NCBI RefSeq assembly: GCF_030127145.1
Contig: NZ_CP126158.1
Coordinates: forward strand, 1,798,001-1,862,000
Reading direction: 5' to 3'
Length of the DNA stretch: 64,000 nt
Source of the DNA: Halobaculum halobium
GTDB lineage: Archaea; Halobacteriota; Halobacteria; Halobacteriales; Haloferacaceae
Within the stretch, counting starts at the first letter, position 1. Each line of letters opens with the position of its first letter. Below the pieces are notes generated by a model that had not been told where the DNA came from, did no database searches, and saw nothing but the letters and a program-made list of their open reading frames with translations. The position numbers and the translations under genes are program-made. Shown piece after piece: positions 8,616 through 20,199 of the stretch.

Positions 8616-9914
8616 CTACCGCGTCGCCGCGTCGATCGCCTGGTCGAGGTCGGCGACGATGTCCTCGGGGTTCTCGACACCGACCGACAGCCGGACCATG
8701 TCGCCGGTGACGCCCGCGGCCAACTGCTCCTCCTCGGTGAGCTGCTGGTGGGTCGTGCTCCCCGGGTGGATCACGAGCGTCTTCGCGTCGCCGACGTTCG
8801 CGACAAGCGACGCGAGTTCCGTGTTCTCGACGGTGTCGCGGGCGGCGTCGTAGCCCCCGGCGAGGCCGAAGGCGATCATCCCGCCGTAGCCGCCGTCGAG
8901 GTACTCGGAGGCCTCGGCGTGCGTCTCGTGGTCCGGCAGCCCCGGGTACGTCACCCAGTCGACCGCGGGGTGGTCTGCGAGGTGCTCGGCGACGTGTTGG
9001 GCGTTCGCGCAGTGTCGTTCCATCCGCATCGGGAGCGACTCCAGCTTCTGCATCGTCGCCCAGGCGTCGAACGGCGACTGCGCGCTGCCGAGGTCCCGCT
9101 GACCGCGGGCGATGGCGCCGTACGTGAGCGCCGCGTCGCCGAAGCGCTCGGCGAAGTTGACGCCGTGGTAGGCGGGGTTCTCCGCGCCCAACTCCGGGAA
9201 GCGATCGGCGTGTTCGCCCCACGGGAACGAGCCACCGTCGACGAGGACGCCGCCGATGGTGGAGCCCGAGCCGTGGATCCATTTAGTCGTCGACTCCCAC
9301 ACGAGGTCCGCGCCGTGTTCGACCGGCCGGCAGAGGTACGGCGTCGCGAACGTGTTGTCGACGAACAGCGGCGTGTCGTGCTCGTGGGCGATGTCGGCGA
9401 TCCGCTCGATGTCGGGCGTCACGAGCGCGGGGTTGCCGATGGTCTCCAGGTGAACGAACGCGGTGTCCTCGTCGATGGCCTCCGCGTAGGCGTCGTAGTC
9501 GAGCGTGTCGACGAAGCGCGTTTCAACCCCTCGTCGCTCCACCGTGTGCGTGAGGTAGGTGTACGTCCCCCCGTACAGCGACGACGAGGACACGATGTTG
9601 TCGCCGGCGGACGCGAGCAGGAAGGTAGCCAGATCGAATGACGCCATCCCAGAGCTCGTCGGTACCGCGCCGACGCCGCCCTCAAGCGACGCGAGCCGGT
9701 CGCCGAGCTGCGCGACCGTCGGGTTGAGCAGGCGGCTGTAGATGTATCCTTCCTCCTCCAGCGCGAACAGCCGCGCCGCGTGGTCGGCGTCGTCGAACAC
9801 GTAGGAGGTCGTCTGGTGGATCGGTGGCGCGCGCGCGCCGGTCGTCGGATCGGGATCTGCGCCCTCGTGGACGCTTCGCGTCCAGAAGCCGTAGTCGGTG
9901 TCGTTGTCGGGCAT
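8616..9914 (-). CDS. metY: O-acetylhomoserine sulfhydrylase (PLP enzyme), paralogue 1
   Basis: This 432-aa protein belongs to the Cys/Met-metabolism PLP family: [20 protein letters not shown] at the N-terminus, the SSLYGGTYTYL block, VDNTFATPYLCRP, and the PLP lysine in ESTTKWIHGSG near residue 213. It should make homocysteine from O-acetylhomoserine and sulfide. The start MPDNDTDYGFW at 9914 is chosen because GTTAT at 9941-9945 lies about 29 nt upstream, consistent with a near-leaderless mRNA; an ATG at 9926 is the alternative. It lies 101 nt downstream of metX. A GC-rich hairpin (CCCGGG-TCCGG-CCCGGG) sits shortly after the stop. Confidence 0.9.
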   Translation of the reverse strand: MPDNDTDYGFWTRSVHEGADPDPTTGARAPPIHQTTSYVFDDADHAARLFALEEEGYIYSRLLNPTVAQLGDRLASLEGGVGAVPTSSGMASFDLATFLLASAGDNIVSSSSLYGGTYTYLTHTVERRGVETRFVDTLDYDAYAEAIDEDTAFVHLETIGNPALVTPDIERIADIAHEHDTPLFVDNTFATPYLCRPVEHGADLVWESTTKWIHGSGSTIGGVLVDGGSFPWGEHADRFPELGAENPAYHGVNFAERFGDAALTYGAIARGQRDLGSAQSPFDAWATMQKLESLPMRMERHCANAQHVAEHLADHPAVDWVTYPGLPDHETHAEASEYLDGGYGGMIAFGLAGGYDAARDTVENTELASLVANVGDAKTLVIHPGSTTHQQLTEEEQLAAGVTGDMVRLSVGVENPEDIVADLDQAIDAATR

Positions 9915-10015
9915 CCCGTGGACCATCGGAACCAAGCGGTATAACGACTCAGACCGTCCGGAGTTTCGCCGCCGTCGCTGACGAGTTCGAACGAGCTCCG
10001 ATCGACGCCCGGCGC

Positions 10016-11320
10016 TCAGCCCGGAAAGAGGCTCGCGTGGACCGGCGCACGGTCCGGACCGCCCGAGTGGATCCCCGAGCCGTCGGGGTCGTCGTCTTCG
10101 CCCTCATCGCGGATGGCACGTCCGTCGACGCCGTCGCGGAGGAAGTCGCGAAGCGGCGGGCCCACCGACTCGGGCTCGACCAGGAACGCGTCGTGACCGT
10201 GGTCCGAGTCGACGACGTGGTGTGCCGTCGGCACGTCCACGTCGCCGGCGGCGTCCGCGAGCGCGCGCGACTGTTCGACGGTGAAGTGCCAGTCGCCGGT
10301 GAACGACAGCGCGAGGAGTTCGCCTTCAAACGCTGCCAGCGCCTCCGCGTCGGAGCCGTAGCCGGCGGCGAGGTCGTACTCGTCCATCGCCCGCGTCAGG
10401 TAGAGGTAGCTGTTGGCGTCGAACCGGGTGGTGAAAGAATCGGCGTTATAATCGAGGTACGATTCCACCTCACGGTACGGGAAGAACCGCCCGGTTGGGT
10501 CGGCGGGCGCGTCGTCGAAGGCGCCGCGTCCGGCGGCACGTCGGCCGAACTTGCGCCCCATCGAGGCCTTCGAGAGGTACATCACGTGACCGAGTCGTCT
10601 CGCCTGCGCGAGCCCGTCGTCGGGATTCGGCCGGTCGGCGCCGTAGTAGTCGCCGCCGTTCCAGTCCGGGTCGGTGGTGATGGCGCGCCGGGCGATGGCG
10701 TCGAGCGAGAGACATTGCGTGTCCAGCCGCCCCGCGGTCGCGACGGCGGCGACGCGCCGGACGTCGTCCGGGTAGCGCTTCGCCCAGTCGAGGGCGTTCA
10801 TCCCGCCGACGCTCCCGCCGACCACGGCGTGCAGGCGGCCGACGCCGAGGCGATCCAACAGCCGGCGCTGTGCCCGCGTCCAGTCGCCGACGGTCACCGG
10901 CGGGAACTCGGTGCCCCAGGGTCCGTCGTCCGGCCCCTCGGTGGGCGGCCCCGAGGAGCCGTAGCAGGAGCCGGGGACGTTCACGCAGACGACGTAGTAC
11001 TCGGTGGTGTCGATGGCCTTGCCGGGGCCGACCACGTCGTCCCACCACGCACGGGCCTGCCCGGCCGTCTGGACGCCGGTGGTCGCGGCGCCGTCGACGG
11101 CGTTGTCCTCGTCGCCCGTGTCGTCGTTCTCGCCGGTCACCGGCTCGTGGTCCTCACTCCTGGGGGCGTTCGAAACGTGTTGGCTTCCGGTGAGGGCGTG
11201 ACAGACGAGCACCGCGTTATCGCCGTCGAACTCGCCGTACGCCTCGTACGCGAGTCGGAGGTCGTCGACGGACTCGCCGCACTCAAACCGGAACTCACCG
11301 ACCGACTCCATCGCGGTCAT
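10016..11320 (-). CDS. metX: Homoserine O-acetyltransferase
   Basis: The 434-aa alpha/beta-hydrolase shows [20 protein letters not shown], the [16 protein letters not shown] oxyanion region, and the nucleophile elbow [15 protein letters not shown] with the catalytic Ser at about residue 170. The [14 protein letters not shown] end supplies the catalytic His (substrate pathway: homoserine + acetyl-CoA to O-acetylhomoserine). An acidic insert of about 30 residues (around 53-87, rich in Glu, Asp, Thr) enlarges it relative to bacterial MetX. Its ATG overlaps the stop of the upstream metY by 4 nt, so the two are translationally coupled. Confidence 0.93.
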   Translation of the reverse strand: MTAMESVGEFRFECGESVDDLRLAYEAYGEFDGDNAVLVCHALTGSQHVSNAPRSEDHEPVTGENDDTGDEDNAVDGAATTGVQTAGQARAWWDDVVGPGKAIDTTEYYVVCVNVPGSCYGSSGPPTEGPDDGPWGTEFPPVTVGDWTRAQRRLLDRLGVGRLHAVVGGSVGGMNALDWAKRYPDDVRRVAAVATAGRLDTQCLSLDAIARRAITTDPDWNGGDYYGADRPNPDDGLAQARRLGHVMYLSKASMGRKFGRRAAGRGAFDDAPADPTGRFFPYREVESYLDYNADSFTTRFDANSYLYLTRAMDEYDLAAGYGSDAEALAAFEGELLALSFTGDWHFTVEQSRALADAAGDVDVPTAHHVVDSDHGHDAFLVEPESVGPPLRDFLRDGVDGRAIRDEGEDDDPDGSGIHSGGPDRAPVHASLFPG

Positions 11321-12648
11321 CGCGTCGCCTCCGCGATGGCGGAGTCGAGGTCCGCCACGATGTCGTCCGGATCCTCGATGCCGACAGACAGGCGCAGGAG
11401 GTCCGGACTGACGCCCGCTGCACGCTGTTCCGCCTCAGCGAGCTGTGCGTGCGTGGTGCTTGCGGGATGGATGATCAGCGAGCGCGCGTCGCCGATGTTC
11501 GCGAGGAACGAGACCAACTCCACCTCCTCGCAGACGCGCTTGCCGGCCGTGAAGCCGCCTTCAAGTCCGAACACGACCATGCCGCCGAAGCCGTCGAGGT
11601 ACCGGGCGGCCTCGTCGTGAGTCGGGTGCGCCTCGAATCCCGGATAGGTGACCCACGCCACGTCAGGGTGATCGTCGAGGTGTTCGGCGACGATGCGGGC
11701 GTTCTCGCAGTGTTTCTCCATCCGGATCGGCAGGGTCGAGAGCCCCTGAAGGGTCTGCCAGGCGTCGAACGGCGATTGGGTGTTGCCGAGCGTGCGGACC
11801 CCGCGGTGGCGCGCGACCTGCGCGAACGCCCGCTCGCCGAACCGCTCGGCGAAGTCGACATCGAAGGCGGGATTCTCGCCCGCGACCTCGGGGTAGTCCG
11901 CGTCCGGGTGATCCCACGGGAAGGTGCCGCCGTCGACGAGGACGCCGCCGACGGTGGTACCGGCGCCGTGGACCCACTTCGTCGTCGAGTTCCAGACGAT
12001 GTCGGCACCGTGCTCGATGGGGTTGCACAGCGCCGGCGTGCCGAAGGTGTTGTCGACGACGAGCGGGACCGCGTGGTCGTGGGCGATCTCGGCGATCCGC
12101 TCGAGGTCCGGCGTGACGAGCGACGGATTCGCCAGCGTCTCGACGTGGACGAACGCGGTGTCTTCGTCGACGGCGGCTGCGTACGCGTCGGCGTCGGTGG
12201 TCTCGACGGTCCGAAGGTCGACGCCGCGGCGCGAGGCCATGTGCGCGAGGTAGGTGCTCGTCCCCCCGTACATGTCCGCGCTGGCGACGACGGTGTCGCC
12301 GGCGCGTGCGAGCAGACTCGTCGCGGTGTCGATGGCCGCCATCCCGGACGCGGTGGCGACGGCGTCGACGCCGCCTTCCAGGTCCGCGAGACGCCGCTCC
12401 AGTACCCGGGTCGTTGGATTGGAGATGCGGGTGTAGACGTCGCCCTCGCGGTCGAGCGCGTACAGATCGGCGGCGGTGTCGGCGTCGGGGAACGCGTAGG
12501 AGGTCGTCTGGTAAATCGGGGGCGCTCGTGCGCCAGTTGCGGGGTCGCCGTCCCACCCGGAGTGGAGCGCACGGGTACGCGCCCCGCGCCCGGCCGACCC
12601 GTCTCCGTCGGCCGACCGCGGCGCGCCGGCATCGACGTCGTCAGTCAT
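11317..12648 (-). CDS. metY: O-acetylhomoserine sulfhydrylase (PLP enzyme), paralogue 2
   Basis: The 443-aa enzyme has the same block order as the downstream paralogue: [48 protein letters not shown] and the PLP lysine in [11 protein letters not shown]. It differs in its acidic 30-residue N-terminal extension. It is the first gene of the metY-metX unit. ATG 12648 is preferred: CATATCC lies about 30 nt upstream on the minus strand. The two paralogues may divide sulfide and methanethiol use or differ in substrate, but sequence alone does not tell. The gene is divergent from the ABC exporter. Confidence 0.9.
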   Translation of the reverse strand: MTDDVDAGAPRSADGDGSAGRGARTRALHSGWDGDPATGARAPPIYQTTSYAFPDADTAADLYALDREGDVYTRISNPTTRVLERRLADLEGGVDAVATASGMAAIDTATSLLARAGDTVVASADMYGGTSTYLAHMASRRGVDLRTVETTDADAYAAAVDEDTAFVHVETLANPSLVTPDLERIAEIAHDHAVPLVVDNTFGTPALCNPIEHGADIVWNSTTKWVHGAGTTVGGVLVDGGTFPWDHPDADYPEVAGENPAFDVDFAERFGERAFAQVARHRGVRTLGNTQSPFDAWQTLQGLSTLPIRMEKHCENARIVAEHLDDHPDVAWVTYPGFEAHPTHDEAARYLDGFGGMVVFGLEGGFTAGKRVCEEVELVSFLANIGDARSLIIHPASTTHAQLAEAEQRAAGVSPDLLRLSVGIEDPDDIVADLDSAIAEATR

Positions 12649-12761
12649 GTACTCCAAGCATATTCACACACACGGATATGCGCGCGAGTTACGGCAACGT
12701 CTGCCGGTCGACGGATAGACTCCCAAAGCCTAAAGCGGAAACCGGGGGAAGCGGGCGGTAC

Positions 12762-13718
12762 ATGGCCGCCATCGAGTTGGAGGGCGTCACGAAGCGGTAC
12801 GGCGACGTAACGGCCGTCCGCGACCTCGACCTCACCGTCGAGGAGGGCGAAGTGTTCGGCTTCCTCGGCCCCAACGGGGCGGGCAAGTCGACGACGATCA
12901 ACATGCTGCTCGATTTCGTGCGTCCCACGAGCGGGAGCGTTCGGGTGCTCTCTCGCGACGCGCAGGCGGAGTCCGTGGAGGTTCGCCGGCACACCGGCGT
13001 CCTCCCGGAGGGGTACGACGTGTACGAGCGGCTCACCGGTCGCCAGCACGTCGACTTCGCGATGCGCTCGAAGGAGATCGACGGCGACGTGGACGCGGTT
13101 CTCGAACGCGTCGGCATCGCCGACGCGGCGGACCGCCGCGCCGGAGGGTACTCCAAGGGGATGCGCCAGCGCCTCGTCCTCGGCATGGCGCTCGTCGGCG
13201 ACCCGGACATCCTGATCCTCGACGAACCGTCCTCTGGACTGGACCCCGCAGGCGCCAAAGAGATGCGCGAGATCGTCCGTGCGGAGGCCGAGCGGGGGAC
13301 GACGGTGTTTTTCTCCAGCCACGTGCTCGGGCAAGTCGAATCCGTCTGCGACCGCGTCGGCATCATGCGCGAGGGGGAACTCGTCGCCGAGGACTCCATC
13401 GAGGGGCTGCGCGAGGCCGTCGGCGGCGAGGAACAGCTCGTCGTCACCGTCGACGCCGCCAGCGAGGAAGACGTCGAAGCCGTCCGTGCGCTGGCGGGCG
13501 TCTCCTCGGCCGCGACCGACGGCGGCACCGTCACCGTCTCCTGTGAGAGCGACGCGAAGACACAGGTGATCGGGGCGTTAGAGGACGCCGGCGTCACGGT
13601 GAAAGACTTCTCGACGCAGGAGGCGAGTCTGGAGGACCTCTTCCTCACGTACGCGGGAGACAGCGATCATCCGAAGACCGTCGACGGCGACGCCGCGAAC
13701 ACGGAGGTGGCCGAATGA
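12762..13718 (+). CDS. ABC transporter ATP-binding protein
   Basis: The 318-aa protein has Walker A GPNGAGKST (Lys42), an ABC signature variant YSKGMRQRLVLGMAL in place of LSGGQ, and Walker B LILDEPSSGLDPAG, followed by the H-loop FFSSHVLGQVE. An acidic C-terminal extension of about 85 residues ends with VKDFSTQEASLEDLFLTY, as in CcmA/NatA-type exporters. It should energise the ABC-2 membrane protein encoded immediately downstream, with which it overlaps by 4 nt (ATGA). The ATG at 12762 is used because the family consensus begins with MAAIELEGVTKRYG. Substrate unknown. Confidence 0.93.
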   Translation: MAAIELEGVTKRYGDVTAVRDLDLTVEEGEVFGFLGPNGAGKSTTINMLLDFVRPTSGSVRVLSRDAQAESVEVRRHTGVLPEGYDVYERLTGRQHVDFAMRSKEIDGDVDAVLERVGIADAADRRAGGYSKGMRQRLVLGMALVGDPDILILDEPSSGLDPAGAKEMREIVRAEAERGTTVFFSSHVLGQVESVCDRVGIMREGELVAEDSIEGLREAVGGEEQLVVTVDAASEEDVEAVRALAGVSSAATDGGTVTVSCESDAKTQVIGALEDAGVTVKDFSTQEASLEDLFLTYAGDSDHPKTVDGDAANTEVAE

Positions 13719-14563
13719 GTCTGGAAGCGGTCGCGCGCAAGGACTTCCAGGACGCCGTCCGATCGCGGTGGCTCCTGGGACTGACGGCGTTTTTCGTCCT
13801 GCTCGTCTCGGTGGTCGTCTACCTCGTCCGGCCGGGAGCGGGCCAGACGCTCTCGACGAGCGCGCTTCTCGGCTCGATCTTCATCCGGGACGCCCTCGTC
13901 ACGACGCTCATCCCCCTCATCGCGCTGGTCGTCTCGTACAACGCGGTCGTCGGCGAGCGCGAGACGGGGTCGTTGAAGCTGCTGCTCGCGCTGCCGCACT
14001 CGCGGGCGGACGTGGTGTTTGGGAAGGTCGCCGGCCGCGCCGGGGCCATCGCGGTCCCCGTCTCGATCGGCTTCCTGCTGCCGGCGCTGGTGGCCGCGAT
14101 CGGGCCGCTGTCGCTGCAGGTCGGGACGTTCTTCGGCTACATCCTGCTGACGCTGCTGCTGTCGGCGGCGTTCGTCGCCATCGCGGTCGGCTTCTCGGCG
14201 GCGGTGTCGTCGAATCGCCTCGCGATCGGCGGCGCGGTCGGACTGTACTTCTTGTTCGTCCCGCTGTGGGGGGCGATCCAGTTCCCGCTGCGGCTCTACC
14301 TCGGCACGGGCGGCCCCGGTTGGCTGCCGATCGCGGGGTCGGAGCTGCTGCGGCTGCTACGGCTGATCAATCCCACGGGCTCGTTCAAGATCGTCTCCGG
14401 CGAGTTCGTGAGCAGCACCCTGTTCGCCGCCGGGCAGGCCGGCACCGAGGCGGCCGGGCAGTACGCGACACAGATGGAGATCGCGGCGTTCGCGATGCTG
14501 GGCGCGTGGCTGCTGGTGCCGCCGCTGCTGGGGCTGTGGCGGTTCGAAGGCGCGGATCTGTAG
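13715..14563 (+). CDS. ABC-2 type transporter permease
   Basis: The 282-aa product starts MSLEAVARKDFQDAVRSRWL, the typical first amphipathic stretch of ABC-2 permeases, followed by about six hydrophobic segments (for example LLGLTAFFVLLVSVVVYLV and FFGYILLTLLLSAAFVAIAV). Its conserved ERETGSLKLLLALPHSR loop (residues about 80-97) is the NosY-like coupling region that contacts the ATPase. It forms a two-gene exporter with the preceding ATP-binding subunit. The C-terminal segment LLVPPLLGLWRFEGADL ends in the cytoplasm. Transported compound not deducible. Confidence 0.9.
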   Translation: MSLEAVARKDFQDAVRSRWLLGLTAFFVLLVSVVVYLVRPGAGQTLSTSALLGSIFIRDALVTTLIPLIALVVSYNAVVGERETGSLKLLLALPHSRADVVFGKVAGRAGAIAVPVSIGFLLPALVAAIGPLSLQVGTFFGYILLTLLLSAAFVAIAVGFSAAVSSNRLAIGGAVGLYFLFVPLWGAIQFPLRLYLGTGGPGWLPIAGSELLRLLRLINPTGSFKIVSGEFVSSTLFAAGQAGTEAAGQYATQMEIAAFAMLGAWLLVPPLLGLWRFEGADL

Positions 14564-14689
14564 ACTCTCCTCGACCGTAGATCCGCTCTCGCTGTTCTTG
14601 ACGTTCTCGTCGTTGTTGTCACTCTCGTCGCTCTCGCGGTCTTGGCATCGGCCAAGTGACCGCGCTGTCGCCCGCGAACCTGCCAGCGT

Positions 14690-14790
14690 TCCCGACTCGC
14701 GCGGCTCGCTGCGCTCTTCGCGCACTCCGTTCGCCGTCCGGTATCGCGGTCTCCCGCTGGTCGACCGCACACCGCTCGCGTGACCGGCGG
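14690..14790 (-). repeat. Dispersed intergenic repeat, copy 1
   Basis: The 254 nt between the ABC permease and ligA contain no convincing gene. Read on the minus strand, 14700-14785 is clearly similar to 44100-44165 downstream of argF: both contain GGTCGACCAGCGGGAG, then a variable stretch, then ACGGCGAACGGAGTG, flanked by runs of GCGAGCG. The rest (14564-14690) is a T/C-rich stretch with TCGTTGTTGTCACTC-like wording that may help terminate the ABC operon. Confidence 0.5.
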
Positions 14791-14817
14791 TCGGCCGGCA
14801 CGCGCAACCGCAGATAG

Positions 14818-16992
<2,175 letters not shown>

Positions 16993-17134
16993 TTAGGACG
17001 CGGCTCGCGTGAATCCATCGGACGAGCCACGACCGGCGGCGATCCCCGTTGTCGTCACGTCTCGCGGCCGTTTCGTTATCAGTGGAAATATTTTGCCACG
17101 TAGGCTTTTGTGACGATCCGACCTTCCGCTCTCT

Positions 17135-19174
17135 ATGAGCCATACAGGGGGGACCCAAGAGACCGGACCGGGCGTTGTGGGACGGTTCAGCGCTCGGATC
17201 GAGGAAGTAATCAGGTACACGCCGGCCGGCGACACGATCCCGGACGAGCAGTGGCGCACTCGCCACCGCACCATCCTGATCGCGCTGGTCGTACACATCC
17301 CGTTTTTGACCGCGCTGGGATTGTACGAGGGGACCGAATCGCTCGTCACGGGCGCGACGATCCCGGGAACGACGACGTGGATGGTGGCCGCGCAGGTCGC
17401 GGTGCTCGGGGGGCTGGCGGCGCTGTCGAACTGGTCGCGGCTCGACCGCCGGACCCGGACGGCGCTGTCGTCGCTGGGACTGATGGTGAGTTCGGGCTTC
17501 CTCGTCCGGTTCTCCGGTGGCTACATCGAGGCGCACTTTCACTTCTTCGTCGTCATGGCGGTCGTCGCTCTCTACGAGGACTGGGTGCCGTTCGCGCTGG
17601 GGCTGGTCTACGTGTCGGGCAGCCACGTCGTGTTCTCGCTGATCGATCCGACGACCGTCTACAACCACCAGGCGGCGATCCAGAACCCGTGGGTCTGGGC
17701 GGGGATCCACGCTGCGTTCATCCTCATGCTCGCGGCGGCGCTGATGCGCAACTGGTTCTCGATCGAGAAGTCGCGCGAGGAGGCGGCCGAGCGGATGGCG
17801 GCGGTCGAACGACAGAAGTCGCAGGTCCGCGACGCCGAGGAGGCGATGGCCGAGGCCCGAGAGCGTCGCGCGGAGGTCGAGCAGCTGAACGAGGTGCTCG
17901 AACGGAAGGCGGACGCCTACAGCGCGCGGATGGCCCGCGCCGCCGACGGGGAGTTGACCGTCCGCGTCGACGCCGAGAGCGACAGCGAGGCGATGGCCGA
18001 GATCGGCGTCGCGTTCAACGAGATGATGGACGAGATGGAAGCGGCCGTGCGTCAGGTCAAGGCCGTCTCACAGACGGTCGGAACCGCGAGCGGACAGGCG
18101 TCCACGGGCGTGACCGAGGCGACGCGCGCCGCCGACCGGATGAGCGAGGCGACCGACGAGATCGCCGACAGCGCCGAGGAGCAGCGCGGCCTGCTGGAGG
18201 AAGTCGCCGGCGAAATGAACACGCTCTCGGCGACGATCGAGGAGGTGGCCTCCTCCGCCGAGTCGGTCGCGGAGACGTCAAAGGAGACCGCTCGGATCGC
18301 CGAGTCGAGCGAGACGGCCGCCGACGAGGCGATCGAGCGCATGGACGAGGTCGAGGAGACGATCGACACCACCGTCGACAACGTCCAGTCGCTCGACGAG
18401 CAGATGGACGAGATCGGCGAGATCGTCGACCTCATCGGCGACATCGCGGATCAGACGAACCTGCTGGCGCTCAACGCGTCCATCGAGGCGGCGCGCGCAG
18501 GCGGTGGCGGCAGCGGCGACAGCAACGGGTTCACCGTCGTCGCCGACGAGGTGAAGCAGCTCGCCGAGGAGACCCAGGAGGCGGCCACCGAGATCGAGGC
18601 GCTGATCGAGCGGACGCAGTCCCGCACCGACGCCACGGTCGACGAGGTCCGCGAGGCCGAAGAACACATCACAGAGAGCGCGGCCGCCGTCGAGGAGGTG
18701 TCCGCGTCGCTCTCGACGGTCGCGGCGAACACCGAGGAGACGAACCACGGCGTCCAAGAGATCAGCAGCGCGACCGAAGACCAGGCGGCCAGCACCGAGG
18801 AGGCGGTCGCGATGATCGAGCCGGTGACGGAGATCAGCCGCCAGACGGCCGAAAGTGCCGAGGAGACCGCAGCGACCGCCGAGAACCAGACGGAGTCGAT
18901 GGCGGCCGTCTCCGCCGAGACGGAGTCGCTGTCGGCGCAGGCGGACCACCTCAGCGACCTGCTCGGGGAGTTCGAGGTGGACGCTGTCGACGACGCGCCC
19001 GATTCTGGACCGGCGGGCGGCGATGCCGGCGCGGTGGGCGGTGACCGTGGACCCGCGGGCGGCAACGACGCCGCACGGGTCGCGATCGAGGACGGTGGAA
19101 CGACCGACGGGGACGCCGATTTCGAGTTCGGATCGGCGCCGGAGTCCGAGTCGGAGGCGCATTCGAACCGGTAG
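17135..19174 (+). CDS. Htr-type methyl-accepting transducer with N-terminal membrane sensor
   Basis: The 679-aa protein has an integral-membrane N-terminus (about residues 45-205; six or so hydrophobic segments) containing GGYIEAHFHFFVVMAVVALY, a His-containing membrane sensor module also seen in some cyclases. A HAMP-like linker (MARAADGELTVRVD...) follows, then a long coiled coil with the signalling hairpin DIADQTNLLALNASIEAARA near residue 440. At the hairpin tip the usual short loop before GFTVVADEVKQLAEE is replaced by the longer GGGGSGDSN stretch. Acidic Ala/Glu repeats carry the methylation region. It should signal to CheA/CheW; the ligand is unknown. The acidic, Gly-rich C-tail is disordered. 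Confidence 0.93.
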   Translation: MSHTGGTQETGPGVVGRFSARIEEVIRYTPAGDTIPDEQWRTRHRTILIALVVHIPFLTALGLYEGTESLVTGATIPGTTTWMVAAQVAVLGGLAALSNWSRLDRRTRTALSSLGLMVSSGFLVRFSGGYIEAHFHFFVVMAVVALYEDWVPFALGLVYVSGSHVVFSLIDPTTVYNHQAAIQNPWVWAGIHAAFILMLAAALMRNWFSIEKSREEAAERMAAVERQKSQVRDAEEAMAEARERRAEVEQLNEVLERKADAYSARMARAADGELTVRVDAESDSEAMAEIGVAFNEMMDEMEAAVRQVKAVSQTVGTASGQASTGVTEATRAADRMSEATDEIADSAEEQRGLLEEVAGEMNTLSATIEEVASSAESVAETSKETARIAESSETAADEAIERMDEVEETIDTTVDNVQSLDEQMDEIGEIVDLIGDIADQTNLLALNASIEAARAGGGGSGDSNGFTVVADEVKQLAEETQEAATEIEALIERTQSRTDATVDEVREAEEHITESAAAVEEVSASLSTVAANTEETNHGVQEISSATEDQAASTEEAVAMIEPVTEISRQTAESAEETAATAENQTESMAAVSAETESLSAQADHLSDLLGEFEVDAVDDAPDSGPAGGDAGAVGGDRGPAGGNDAARVAIEDGGTTDGDADFEFGSAPESESEAHSNR

Positions 19175-19228
19175 TTTCGGGCCCGCCGAACTCTGTTCAC
19201 GCCCGCGAATCTCGATCCCCGCCCGGCG

Positions 19229-19888
19229 TTACTCTTCGCTCGCGTCGCCGACCAGGATCCCCTCGTTCTCGAACAGTTCCGCGAGTTCGAACATCGACTC
19301 GACCACGACGTCACACGCCGGCTCGACCGCTGGCTTGGGCTCGTAGCCGACCGCCAGCCCCGCGACCTCCAGCATCGGGAGGTCGTTGGCGCCGTCGCCG
19401 ACCGCGACGGTTCGCGTCATCGGCACGCCCTGCTCGCCGGCGACGCGCTCCAACTGCTCGTCTTTCGTCCCCTCGATCAGCGGGCCCTCCACGTCGCCGG
19501 TGAGGCGCCCGCCCTGGATCGGCAGGCGGTTGGCGACGATTTCGTCGACCTCCGCGTCCGCCTTCTCCAGCGCGGCGGCGACGCCGCGCTCGAAGCCGCC
19601 GGTGAAGATGACGACGTAGTGGCCGCGGTCGCGGAGGCGCTCGATCACGTCGGCGGCGCCCTCACGCAGCGCCACCTCGCCGTAGGCCGCCTCGGCGTCC
19701 TCCTCCTCCAGGTGCTCGAGGAGGGCGGCGCGCTTGCGGAGGCTCTCCGCGTAGCTGAGTTCGTCGTTCATCGCCCGCGCGGTGATGTCGGCCATCTCGT
19801 CGGCGACGCCGCACTGCTCGCCGAGCAGCACCGTCATCTCCGAGTCCGAGAGCGTCCCGTCGAAGTCGAACGCCACGAGTCGCGTCAT
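19229..19888 (-). CDS. serB: Phosphoserine phosphatase (HAD superfamily)
   Basis: The 219-aa protein begins MTRLVAFDFDGTLSDSEMTV, the HAD motif I DxDGT with nucleophile Asp8 and acid/base Asp10. Motif II is FTGGFERGV, the lysine motif lies near TKDEQLERV, and motif III is VGDGANDLPMLEVAGLAVGY. This layout is that of archaeal SerB, last step of serine synthesis. It is divergent from serA, which makes the pathway precursor, with a 311-nt control region between them. Its downstream neighbour, the Htr transducer, converges on it. Confidence 0.9.
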   Translation of the reverse strand: MTRLVAFDFDGTLSDSEMTVLLGEQCGVADEMADITARAMNDELSYAESLRKRAALLEHLEEEDAEAAYGEVALREGAADVIERLRDRGHYVVIFTGGFERGVAAALEKADAEVDEIVANRLPIQGGRLTGDVEGPLIEGTKDEQLERVAGEQGVPMTRTVAVGDGANDLPMLEVAGLAVGYEPKPAVEPACDVVVESMFELAELFENEGILVGDASEE

Positions 19889-20199
19889 GGCTCCCGGTTC
19901 GGCGGCCGGGGCTTCAACTCCCCGGGTTTGGTGGGTCGCCCCACCCCCGGTGACGATGCGATCGGTTCACAGTCCCGGGTGTGACCGACTCCCCGTCGAG
20001 GCGGGTCCGTCGGCGCCGTCGAGCGCGCCGCCCCTGCGTCGGGGCGACCCGCCCGCCCCACCAACCGTGCCGACGGTACACCAGCGTGCATTCTCCACCC
20101 GAAACGTGGGGGTTGACTATCCAAAGACGTGGACAGTTCCGCCGGGCGAGTTCCGCCGAGGTGGAAAGCCTTTACCTCGCGCCGAAACTCCGGTCGCGC
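19889..20199. promoter_or_regulatory. Divergent serB/serA control region
   Basis: No gene is apparent in these 311 nt. For serA, TTTACC at 20171-20176 with a purine-rich BRE-like GGTGGAAAGCC before it is 27 nt upstream of the ATG, a textbook leaderless promoter. A hairpin GGTGGG-TCGC-CCCACC lies at about 19930-19947, and related GGGCGACCC/GCCCCACC wording recurs at 20040-20065. Two CGTGG motifs flanking GTTGACTATCC (about 20105-20140) may be regulator contacts. Confidence 0.5.

Noticed and set aside
9926-9935. Longer start for the first metY
   Set aside because: The TTG at 9935 and ATG at 9926 lie too close to the TATA element at 9941-9945 for a normal transcript; ATG 9914 fits better.
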